DNA of 64,000 bases from Lentibacillus halodurans (GTDB taxonomy: Bacteria > Bacillota > Bacilli > Bacillales > Amphibacillaceae), in the NCBI RefSeq assembly GCF_900112045.1, contig NZ_FOJW01000008.1:1-64000 (forward strand). Direction: 5' to 3'. The translations under genes and the position numbers were made by a program. The notes beneath the pieces are model-generated. The model did no database searches, had not been told where the DNA came from, and saw only the letters and a program-made list of their open reading frames with translations. Below, in pieces: positions 8,677 through 16,328 of this stretch; positions within the stretch are counted from its first letter, which is position 1; each line of letters opens with the position of its first letter.

Positions 8677-9339
8677 ATGGACACACTGGATCAGTTTATA
8701 AACTACTTCAGCCAGAATAGTGGCTATATTTGGGTGCAATTTTACAGGCATTTTCTGATGGCAGTGTATGGTGTTTTATTTGCGGCGATTATTTCGATTC
8801 CTTTAGGTATTCTGATTGCGAAATATGGAAAATTGAGCAGCTGGGTCTTGGCTTTAGGAAGTATAATCCAGACGATTCCGGCTTTGGGAGCGATGGCTGT
8901 TATCATGATTGTCATGGGACTTGGGACGAATACAGTGATTGTTACATTAATGCTTTATTCGATTCTGCCAATTACACAAAACACGTATGTCGGTATGAAA
9001 GATGTGGATAAAACCGTGGTTGAATCAGGGTTTGCCTCCGGGATGACCCGGTTTCAGCTTTTACGTATGGTTGAACTTCCGCTGGCAGTAAGTGTGATAA
9101 TGGCAGGGCTCAGGACGGCACTGGTGATAGGCATCGGCATTGCAGCAATTGGGGCATTCGTTGGTGCAGGTGGTCTTGGTGCGATTATTTTAACCGGAAC
9201 AAACGCAACCGATGGAACACCGATTATTCTGGCCGGTGCGATTCCAACAGCATTGATGGCTATTATTGCTGATTTGATTATGGGGTGGATTGAACGCAAA
9301 CTTCAGCCTGTCAAGTCATCCAAGCCGCGCACAGCATGA
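8677..9339 (+). CDS. opuCD: Osmolyte ABC importer permease (OpuCD-like)
   Basis: The 220-residue permease starts one base after the opuCC stop, with a GGGAGG ribosome site inside the previous gene. It has the same helix pattern and EAA-like loop (DKTVVESGFASGMTRFQ) as OpuCB. It ends the importer part of the unit; the CocE/NonD hydrolase gene starts 57 bases later with no terminator between, so read-through into the carnitine genes is likely. Confidence 0.92.
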   Translation: MDTLDQFINYFSQNSGYIWVQFYRHFLMAVYGVLFAAIISIPLGILIAKYGKLSSWVLALGSIIQTIPALGAMAVIMIVMGLGTNTVIVTLMLYSILPITQNTYVGMKDVDKTVVESGFASGMTRFQLLRMVELPLAVSVIMAGLRTALVIGIGIAAIGAFVGAGGLGAIILTGTNATDGTPIILAGAIPTALMAIIADLIMGWIERKLQPVKSSKPRTA

Positions 9340-9396
9340 ATTTTTAGGCACCTGGTTTTTGAACACAAGCTCTGATTGTATGAAGAGGTGATATTT

Positions 9397-11079
9397 GTGG
9401 GGAATGAAAGCATGAAAGCAGAAAAAAATATCCCTTGCAGATTATCGGATGGGACCATTCTTCGCTCGAATGTGTACCGTCCGGATGAAGAGGGAGTATA
9501 CCCAGTTCTGATGCTGCGTTTGCCGTATGATAAGGAAGAACGGCGATACTATGATGAGTATCTGGAAGTCCCCAGAATGGTTGAAGCAGGTTATGCCGTG
9601 ATTCTTCAGGATGTCCGCGGACGGTTTGCGTCTGAGGGTGAATTTTACCCATTTATTCATGAAGGAAGAGACGGATATGAGGCGGTCGAATGGGCAGCCG
9701 GACTTCCTTTTTCGAATGGAAAAGTCGGTCTGTTCGGTATGTCCTATCATGGCTTTACACAGCTTGCTGCAGCAGTTGAGAAGCCGCCTTCCTTAAAAGC
9801 AATTGCCCCAGTTATGACAATGGGCGATCCGTGGGGTGATTTTCTTGGCAGAGAAGGTGCTCCCAGTGCAACCGGCAAACTTGAAACATGGGTGTTAGGA
9901 TCCATTATCGAGGATCAGCTGAAGCGACGGAACCACCTTGATGAATCGAAACTGCACGGGTATTTAGAAAACATAGTTGAATGGCTGCATTATGCACCTG
10001 CTGATGAATGGCAGCCGATGAAAGATCTTGATCCGGATTCATTCTTTTTTGACGTGATAAAGGGGAAATTGGCACCTGAATGGAAGGAAGACGTGAAGCT
10101 GACTGAAAAACTTCAAAACGCTAATATTCCTGCTTTGTTTATGGGTGGCTGGTTTGATGCGTTATTAGCGCCTACATTGGAAGCTTATCAGGCTTACAAT
10201 GGGTTGAGCATGCTGTGGATCGGCCCATGGACACATGAGGAAATGACTGGTCGTGCCGGGGATAAATTTTTCAACAATGCTGCGGAAGATATCGGTGTCG
10301 ACCAAATTGCCGACCCGACGGAACTTCACATTAAATGGTTTGATGAATGGCTGAAAGATAAGCCAATGCCTGTCAACAAGTCTGTTCATCTTTATCTGAT
10401 GGGACAGGATAAGTGGGCAGCTTTTGATCAATGGCCGGTTATTGATCATGCGAAAGAATTATATCTTCATTGTAACAGTGTATCACAAACGCATGGAGGT
10501 GATGGGGAACTGGTCTCGCAGCCTTCACGGACACAAGCAGCGAGTCCCCTGAAACTGAACCCTGCCAATCCAGTTCCCACCCGTGGCGGCGGCACATTGA
10601 TTGCCGGACATGAGTCAGGTATGTTTGATGTCAATGATATACAGGACCGTGACGATGTGCTGGTTTATACAACCGGGAGGCTGGAACAGGGTATGCAATT
10701 GCTGGGAACTATAAAAGCGAGTATATGGGGGTCTTCGCCATCAAGTTTATTTGATGTTTCGTTAAGACTTTCTGACGTAGACACATCCGGACGTGTCTAT
10801 AACTTGATTGATTCGTTCCACCGGGAAGAAGTTGGAACAGTCAATCAGCCCTTCTATATGGAAATAGATATTGGAACGACGGCCTATCTGGTTAAAAAAG
10901 GGCATTGTCTGTGTCTGGATATTGCTGCAAGTAACGCACCGCATTATGATATCAATTTGAATAACGGAACAACGACCAAAACACATGCCAATGGAAAAGT
11001 TGCATTCGAAAAAATATATCACGGCGGTGACACGGAATCAAAACTCACATTGCCGCTTGCAGAAGACTTATTTCTGTAA
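9397..11079 (+). CDS. CocE/NonD (S15-type) alpha/beta hydrolase
   Basis: GTG 9397 has GAGGTG six bases upstream; ATG 9412 is a possible alternative. The 560-residue product has an alpha/beta-hydrolase domain with nucleophile motif GMSYHG (Ser about 116), aspartate in GGWFDAL (about 254) and histidine in GPWTHEE (about 280), then a C-terminal jelly-roll domain, the arrangement of CocE and X-Pro dipeptidyl-peptidases. There is no signal peptide, so it is cytoplasmic. It sits between a quaternary-amine importer and carnitine dehydrogenase genes. Inference: it may release carnitine from acyl-carnitines or other esters; an aminopeptidase-like role cannot be excluded. Confidence 0.88.
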   Translation: MGNESMKAEKNIPCRLSDGTILRSNVYRPDEEGVYPVLMLRLPYDKEERRYYDEYLEVPRMVEAGYAVILQDVRGRFASEGEFYPFIHEGRDGYEAVEWAAGLPFSNGKVGLFGMSYHGFTQLAAAVEKPPSLKAIAPVMTMGDPWGDFLGREGAPSATGKLETWVLGSIIEDQLKRRNHLDESKLHGYLENIVEWLHYAPADEWQPMKDLDPDSFFFDVIKGKLAPEWKEDVKLTEKLQNANIPALFMGGWFDALLAPTLEAYQAYNGLSMLWIGPWTHEEMTGRAGDKFFNNAAEDIGVDQIADPTELHIKWFDEWLKDKPMPVNKSVHLYLMGQDKWAAFDQWPVIDHAKELYLHCNSVSQTHGGDGELVSQPSRTQAASPLKLNPANPVPTRGGGTLIAGHESGMFDVNDIQDRDDVLVYTTGRLEQGMQLLGTIKASIWGSSPSSLFDVSLRLSDVDTSGRVYNLIDSFHREEVGTVNQPFYMEIDIGTTAYLVKKGHCLCLDIAASNAPHYDINLNNGTTTKTHANGKVAFEKIYHGGDTESKLTLPLAEDLFL

Positions 11080-11102
11080 TCAGGTCAAAAAGGGAGATTT
11101 AC

Positions 11103-11654
11103 ATGTCAAATCAAAATGAAAAAATTGAAGATGTCAGAACACAATTTATTGAAAAAATAACAGATAATATGAATGCTTTTGGTGCGCCAACAAGCGTTGG
11201 ACGGGTGCTTGGAATTATTTATATGAACAGAGAGCCTATGACGCTGGACGAATTATCAGCCGAAACAGGGATGAGCAAAACACGTATGAGTCAAGTTGTT
11301 CGTGAAATGATTGATATGAATATTGCTGAACGTGTGTTCAAAAAAGGTGTCCGGAAAGATCTTTATCAGGTTGAAGAAGATTATTATCAGACATTCATTT
11401 CGCTTTTTACATCAACATGGCAAAAAGCAATCGGAAGAAGCCGCAATTTTGAACAGCGGCTCATCAAAAAGATGGATGAATTGCAGCAACAGCCGGATTT
11501 GTCGGAAGAAAACGAACAGGCGATTGATGAATTGCTGGCAGAACTGCACGAGTGGAAAGAATACTATGATTGGATACGCCGGATAACCGAGTTTTTTGAA
11601 AGCGGCGAGATTTTCAAGCATGTACCTAAAAAGCAGGGAGGAGATAAACAATGA
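11103..11654 (+). CDS. GbsR-family (MarR-like) transcriptional regulator
   Basis: The 183-residue protein has the GbsR layout: N-terminal winged helix (TLDELSAETGMSKTRMSQVV, about residues 42-61), then the GbsR hallmark KKGVRKDLYQVEEDYYQTF and a helical C-terminal part. GbsR and OpcR repress glycine betaine synthesis and opu transporter genes in Bacillus, GbsR with choline as the inducer. Its place inside the import-and-degradation unit suggests control of this unit, possibly through the palindrome at 5787-5816. The inducer here may be carnitine or a related amine (inference). Its stop overlaps the next start (ATGA). Confidence 0.9.
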   Translation: MSNQNEKIEDVRTQFIEKITDNMNAFGAPTSVGRVLGIIYMNREPMTLDELSAETGMSKTRMSQVVREMIDMNIAERVFKKGVRKDLYQVEEDYYQTFISLFTSTWQKAIGRSRNFEQRLIKKMDELQQQPDLSEENEQAIDELLAELHEWKEYYDWIRRITEFFESGEIFKHVPKKQGGDKQ

Positions 11655-12544
11655 GTAATAAAGTGATTCTATCGTGTGCTTTAACAGGAGCTGGTGATAC
11701 AACAGCAAAAAGTCCGCACGTACCGGTGACTCCGAAAGAGATTGCTGATTCAGCAATTAAGGCCGCACGAGCGGGAGCAACAATTGCCCATATTCACGTA
11801 CGTGATCCGGAAACAGGGCAATTGAGTCATGATGTTAATTTATTTCAGGAAGTGGTGGAACGTATCCGTGAATCAGAGACAGACGTCATTATCAATATTA
11901 CGTCAGGTGGCGGGGGTGATTGGGTACCGAATGATGCCTACCCTACGACAGGTGGTGAAGGAACAGATATTCAAACACCGGAAGAACGCCATGAGCCAGT
12001 AGGAAAACTGCTGCCGGAAATGTGCACACTTGACTGCGGGAGCACCAACTTTGGAAATATGCTGTATGTCAGCCCGACTGACTGGCTTAAAAGACAAGCG
12101 AGACTCGTACAGGAAAGCGGTGTGAAGCCTGAACTGGAATGCTTCGATACAGGCCATGTTCGTTTCGCCAATCAACTGGTTGAGGAAGGATTGATTGACG
12201 GTGACCCGCTCTTTCAGTTTTGTCTTGGCATTCCATGGGGAGCCGCTGCCGATGCAGAAACCCTTTCTTACATGAAGAGCCGGATTCCGGGAAATGGCAA
12301 ATGGGCAGCGTTCGGGATTGGACGGATGCAAATGCCAATGGTTGCCGAATCAGTTCTTCAGGGCGGAAATATCCGTGTGGGCCTTGAAGATAACCTATAT
12401 TTGAAAAAAGGGCAGCTTGCCACTAATGAACAGCTTGTCGATAAAGCAGTCGGCATTGTGCACAGTCTCGGATCTGATATTATGACACCGGCAGAAGCAC
12501 GTAAACATTTAAATATGCTTAATCCGTACGGAAAGGAAGACTAG
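11651..12544 (+). CDS. BKACE family enzyme, probable 3-dehydrocarnitine cleavage enzyme
   Basis: The 297-residue protein belongs to the beta-keto acid cleavage enzyme family (DUF849). Visible family features are the start KVILSCALTGAGDT, the HIHVRDPETG metal-binding strand and the TSGGGGDW region. BKACE enzymes exchange acetyl-CoA with a beta-keto acid, giving acetoacetate and a new acyl-CoA. The adjacent carnitine dehydrogenase makes 3-dehydrocarnitine, so the expected product is betainyl-CoA plus acetoacetate. It is translationally coupled to the GbsR-like gene. Family is secure; substrate rests on context. Confidence 0.9.
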   Translation: MSNKVILSCALTGAGDTTAKSPHVPVTPKEIADSAIKAARAGATIAHIHVRDPETGQLSHDVNLFQEVVERIRESETDVIINITSGGGGDWVPNDAYPTTGGEGTDIQTPEERHEPVGKLLPEMCTLDCGSTNFGNMLYVSPTDWLKRQARLVQESGVKPELECFDTGHVRFANQLVEEGLIDGDPLFQFCLGIPWGAAADAETLSYMKSRIPGNGKWAAFGIGRMQMPMVAESVLQGGNIRVGLEDNLYLKKGQLATNEQLVDKAVGIVHSLGSDIMTPAEARKHLNMLNPYGKED

Positions 12545-12545
12545 C

Positions 12546-13514
12546 ATGACAGCAGAAGGATCGATCAAGCATATTACCGTCGTCGGGACAGGCGTGATCG
12601 GTAACGGATGGATAACACGATTTTTAGCAAATGGCTGCCACGTGACGGCATCAGACCCTGACCCGACAGCTGAAGCCCGTACCCGTGAAGCAGTCCAGCG
12701 GGCATGGCTTTCAATGGAGGAAATGGGGCTGTCTCAAGCGGCATCGCAGGATAATTTATTTTTTGAACAGGATTTGAAAAAAGCTTTATCGAATGCAGAT
12801 TTTGTTCAGGAAAACGTTCCGGAGCGGGAAGAATTGAAACGAAGGGTTATTGCTGATATTGATAAATATTCACCAAACGAAGCGGTTATTGCTTCAAGCA
12901 CATCCGGTATACTGCCGAGCACGTTGCAGGCAGATTGTCACAATCATCCGGAGCGTGTGATGGTCGCTCATCCGTTCAACCCGGTGTACCTTGTACCACT
13001 TGTTGAACTTGTTGGCGGTGAAAAAACGGAATCGCAGTATATCGACAAGGCAAAGAATTTTTATGATGGCATGGGGATGAAGCCGCTTGTTGTTCGTCAG
13101 GAAATTGAAGGACATATTGCCGATCGTCTGATGGAGGCTATCTGGCGCGAATCATTGCACATTGTTAATGATGGCGTTGCAACAACTGAAGAAGTGGATG
13201 CATCTATCATATACGGTCCGGGATTGCGCTGGGCACTGATGGGACCATTCATGACATTGCACATGGGCGGCGGCAAGCAAGGCATGCGCCATCTGCTGGA
13301 GCAATTCGGCCCTGCATTGAAATTGCCATGGACGAAACTGGAAGCACCGGAGTTAACGGATGAACTGGCGTACAAGGTGGTCACTGGTACCGAAGAACAA
13401 ACCAGTGATGTGGAGATGGAAAGGCTGGAAGACCGCCGTGACCAGTTTTTAATCGAACTCCAGCAGCTATTGGAAAAATATTGGCCAGGCGCCAATCTGT
13501 TAGGCAAACTGTAA
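12546..13514 (+). CDS. L-carnitine dehydrogenase (3-hydroxyacyl-CoA dehydrogenase family)
   Basis: The 322-residue protein starts one base after the BKACE stop. It has the NAD-binding motif VVGTGVIGNGW (about residues 12-22), the catalytic stretch SSTSGILPS and AHPFNPVYLVPLVE, and a C-terminal helical domain. These are the marks of the short 3-hydroxyacyl-CoA dehydrogenase group that includes carnitine 3-dehydrogenase, which oxidises L-carnitine to 3-dehydrocarnitine with NAD. In some bacteria this enzyme is fused to a thioesterase; here the two are separate genes. A repeat element follows directly. Confidence 0.9.
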   Translation: MTAEGSIKHITVVGTGVIGNGWITRFLANGCHVTASDPDPTAEARTREAVQRAWLSMEEMGLSQAASQDNLFFEQDLKKALSNADFVQENVPEREELKRRVIADIDKYSPNEAVIASSTSGILPSTLQADCHNHPERVMVAHPFNPVYLVPLVELVGGEKTESQYIDKAKNFYDGMGMKPLVVRQEIEGHIADRLMEAIWRESLHIVNDGVATTEEVDASIIYGPGLRWALMGPFMTLHMGGGKQGMRHLLEQFGPALKLPWTKLEAPELTDELAYKVVTGTEEQTSDVEMERLEDRRDQFLIELQQLLEKYWPGANLLGKL

Positions 13515-13516
13515 AA

Positions 13517-13670
13517 TAAAGTGAAACTTTATTCAGTGGGGCGATTTTCCCCACTGAGGAAAAGGAACAAAGGCTAAGAACGCAACATCGTGTTGCAACG
13601 CCTTTGTGACCTGCGTCGTGCAGGCCCGAACAGAATCGGACAATTACGACGCACAGGACGTGATAGAGTG
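13517..13670 (+). repeat. Modular intergenic repeat, copy A (one double-hairpin unit)
   Basis: An AAAGTGAAAC lead is followed by a hairpin of CAGTGGGG/CCCCACTG arms, then the double-hairpin unit. In that unit the outer stem CAAAGGC/GCCTTTG encloses the small hairpin GCAAC-ATCGT-GTTGC, then TGA and a second hairpin CCTGC-GTCGT-GCAGG, then CCC. It continues with GAACAGAATCGGACA, shared with the tandem copies near 29.3 kb. It sits in the carnitine unit between the dehydrogenase and the thioesterase. No coding potential is seen. Confidence 0.8.
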
Positions 13671-13683
13671 AGGAGGATTTGAT

Positions 13684-14160
13684 ATGGGTGAATCAAAAAT
13701 GATTATTCAGCATGAGGTACCGGAAGAGTGGATCGACTATAACGGTCATATGAACGATGCTGAATTTGTGCGTGTATTTAGCTGGGGTGTTGACCGCTTC
13801 ATGAAAATGATCGGCATTACCGATTATTTTCGTGAACAGAACAAGCATACGATCTATACAATGGAGAGCCACGTTTGCTACTTGGATGAAATGAAACTTG
13901 GCGAACCATTTGAAGTTCATATGCAAATCATTGATTATGATGCCAAACGCGTGCATGTATTTTATGAGCTTTTCGGTGAAAAAGGGAAACGTGCGGCAAC
14001 AAGCGAGCAAATGCTCATGAGTATTGACCAGGCAGCCGGGAAAGCGGCACCATTCCCCGAAGAGGTATTTAAACAGGTGAAGACACTTGCCAAACACTAT
14101 ACACCGGCTGAAAAACCGAAAGAAGCCGGACGTGTCATTGGTATCCGACGGAAAAAATAA
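13684..14160 (+). CDS. 4HBT hotdog thioesterase, probable betainyl-CoA thioesterase
   Basis: The 158-residue protein begins after GAGGAGG and carries the 4HBT active-site pattern WIDYNGHMNDAEF near residues 16-28. Enzymes of this type associated with carnitine dehydrogenase hydrolyse betainyl-CoA to glycine betaine and CoA, completing carnitine conversion to a compatible solute. The gene is separated from the dehydrogenase by a 154-bp repeat element but is co-oriented, with its own ribosome site, so it probably belongs to the same unit. Substrate is inferred from context. Confidence 0.85.
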   Translation: MGESKMIIQHEVPEEWIDYNGHMNDAEFVRVFSWGVDRFMKMIGITDYFREQNKHTIYTMESHVCYLDEMKLGEPFEVHMQIIDYDAKRVHVFYELFGEKGKRAATSEQMLMSIDQAAGKAAPFPEEVFKQVKTLAKHYTPAEKPKEAGRVIGIRRKK

Positions 14161-14169
14161 CACGTAAAA

Positions 14170-14205
14170 AGAGGTTTCCGATGTAACTCGGAAGCCTCTA
14201 TGTTT
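14170..14205 (-). terminator. Bidirectional terminator between the thioesterase gene and appC
   Basis: A 12-bp stem (14170-14181 with 14188-14199). On the minus strand it runs into TTTTT, so it works best for the app operon; on the plus strand the T run is poor. Confidence 0.75.
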
Positions 14206-14297
14206 AAGCAGATCGTAGGTTTATCAGATTCTTTACCGGATCATTAGCTTTTCTATCAACCGATTCGAAAAACACCTAAAAGAATTTCTATTGGAAA

Positions 14298-15221
14298 CTA
14301 ACGCTGTTTACTTTTCGGATCAAAGGCATCACGCAGGCCGTCCCCAATGAAGTTTATGGCCAGAACAGTTACTAAAATCGCAATCCCAGGTGGTATCCAG
14401 GCCTCCGGATGATCACGAAGAATCCGGACATTCATGGCTTCTGAAATCATATTGCCCCATGTCGGTGTTGGCTGCGGAATACCGAATCCGATAAAGCTAA
14501 GACCTGATTCGATAATGATATAGGTTGCCATCATCAGTGTGGCGTTCACAATGATCGGTCCGATTGCATTTGGTATAAAGTGTTTATAGATAATTCGGAA
14601 ATCACTGGCACCGATCGCCCGGGCTCCATGGACAAATTCCTGTTCCCTAAGTGATAAGTATGTCCCTCGGATGATACGTGTCAAATTCGGCCAGGTTGTC
14701 AATGCAATGATGGTAACAAACATTCCGATTGTTATCTCTTCTATAATTGCAATAATTGTAAGAACAAGCACTAAAAACGGCAGCATAAGCATAATATCGG
14801 CGGCACGCATGATGATACCGTCTATTTTACCGCCATAATAACCTGCAAGAGACCCCAGGATAACGCCGATGACTAACGTAAAGAACATCGCACTAAAACC
14901 AACAATTAAAGAAATTCGGCCGCCATACAGTAACCGTGAAAAATTATCCTGACCCTGCCCATTCGTTCCGAGGATATGTTCGTCGCTTGGCCCTTGTTCA
15001 ATTAAAAGCAGGTTGGTTTTTTCCGGATCCTGATCAGTAAAAACAGGAGCCATGACACAAACGATAATCATGAATAATAAGACAAACACACTAATGACAG
15101 CCATTTTATTTTTGATGAAACGGCGCATTGCCAATTGAAACGGACTTTTGCTTTCTTCCTTTTCACTACCCGGCGTATTTTCCGGCTGCGGCGACAGCTG
15201 TTCTTCTGGATTCGATTGCAT
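14298..15221 (-). CDS. appC: Oligopeptide ABC transporter permease AppC
   Basis: The 307-residue inner-membrane protein has the DppC/OppC plan: a cytoplasmic N-terminal tail, one helix, a DQDPEKTN-type outer segment, then the BPD permease core with the EAA loop (EFVHGARAIGASDFRIIYKH). It is the last gene of a minus-strand set in the order D-F-A-B-C, the order of the Bacillus subtilis app operon. It pairs with AppB to form the peptide channel. The start lies 11 bases after the appB stop. Confidence 0.92.
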   Translation of the reverse strand: MQSNPEEQLSPQPENTPGSEKEESKSPFQLAMRRFIKNKMAVISVFVLLFMIIVCVMAPVFTDQDPEKTNLLLIEQGPSDEHILGTNGQGQDNFSRLLYGGRISLIVGFSAMFFTLVIGVILGSLAGYYGGKIDGIIMRAADIMLMLPFLVLVLTIIAIIEEITIGMFVTIIALTTWPNLTRIIRGTYLSLREQEFVHGARAIGASDFRIIYKHFIPNAIGPIIVNATLMMATYIIIESGLSFIGFGIPQPTPTWGNMISEAMNVRILRDHPEAWIPPGIAILVTVLAINFIGDGLRDAFDPKSKQR

Positions 15222-15232
15222 ATGGTTTCACC

Positions 15233-16201
15233 TCAATCGTAACGGATTCTCGGATCGATAATGCTATATAAAATATCGGCCAGCAAATTCCCTATCAGGA
15301 TGAGTACGCCCAGTATGAGAGCAATCGCCATAACAACCGGAAAGTCCCGGTTCATGACTGAACTTAAAAACAAGGTCCCGAGACCTGGATACTGAAACAC
15401 TTGCTCGGTAATGACCGCACCACTTAGTAATACACCGATCTCAAAGCCCATTAACGTAATAATGGGAATCAGTGCGTTGCGAAGTGTATGTTTATAGAGA
15501 ACATTACTGTCACTCATCCCTTTGGCTCTGGCTGTACGGATAAAATCGCTCCCAAGAACATCCAAAACTTCTGAACGCATGTAACGCATATATGTCGCTG
15601 TCCCTGCCAAACCTAGCGTTATACCGGGCAACACCATATGATGAATCCGGTCTGAAAATGCGTTGAAGCCAGACATGCCTGGTGAAGAAAGTGTGCCTTG
15701 TGCAGGGAACCAGCCTAAATGAATGGATAATACATAAATAGCAATCAGTCCAAAAAAGAAGTTCGGAATGGCCAAACCGAGGAATCCAAATCCTGTTGCG
15801 CTATAATCAAGCAGCGAATAGGGATGCCGTGCTGAATAGATACCAATTGGAATTCCTACTATAATTGTAATACCCAGAGAAAAAAGTCCAAGATATAGCG
15901 TATTGGCAAATCTGGCTTCAATTAACTCACTTACGGACCGGCCATTAAAAACAAGCGAATTTCCGAAGTCACCTTGTGCCACGGAACTGACCCATCGCCA
16001 ATATTGCACGGGTACAGGATCATTCAGTCCTAATGCATCGCGCTGTTCCTCGTACACTTCCGGATCGACATTCGGATCAGCGAGTTCGTTTCCCGATATA
16101 GCATCCCCGGGTGCTGACATGGCAAGTCCAAAGACAATAACGGTTAAGGCAAAAAGCATTGGAAAAAACACGAGAATACGGCGGATAATATATTTGTACA
16201 C
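15233..16201 (-). CDS. appB: Oligopeptide ABC transporter permease AppB
   Basis: GTG at 16201 was chosen because GGGAGGGG lies seven bases upstream; a longer in-frame extension has no ribosome site. The 322-residue protein starts MYKYIIRRILVFFPMLFALT, the standard first helix of OppB/DppB permeases, and has the EAA loop (DFIRTARAKGMSDSNVLYKH) and the C-terminal DPRIRYD tail. It forms the channel with AppC. Confidence 0.93.
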   Translation of the reverse strand: MYKYIIRRILVFFPMLFALTVIVFGLAMSAPGDAISGNELADPNVDPEVYEEQRDALGLNDPVPVQYWRWVSSVAQGDFGNSLVFNGRSVSELIEARFANTLYLGLFSLGITIIVGIPIGIYSARHPYSLLDYSATGFGFLGLAIPNFFFGLIAIYVLSIHLGWFPAQGTLSSPGMSGFNAFSDRIHHMVLPGITLGLAGTATYMRYMRSEVLDVLGSDFIRTARAKGMSDSNVLYKHTLRNALIPIITLMGFEIGVLLSGAVITEQVFQYPGLGTLFLSSVMNRDFPVVMAIALILGVLILIGNLLADILYSIIDPRIRYD

Positions 16202-16328
16202 AATTTTCCCCTCCCTGAGCCGGATGTTTTTAGGGACTTTGACAGTCAATAGGTTTGTTTGATGTTAATGAAAAGAAAGAGCATGCGGCGGGAGACACAC
16301 GCTCTTTCACCTTGATCATTCACAACAG

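Noticed and set aside
13693-14163. Long open frame on the minus strand opposite the thioesterase gene
   Set aside because: It lacks a ribosome site and family resemblance; the plus-strand frame is a clear hotdog thioesterase.
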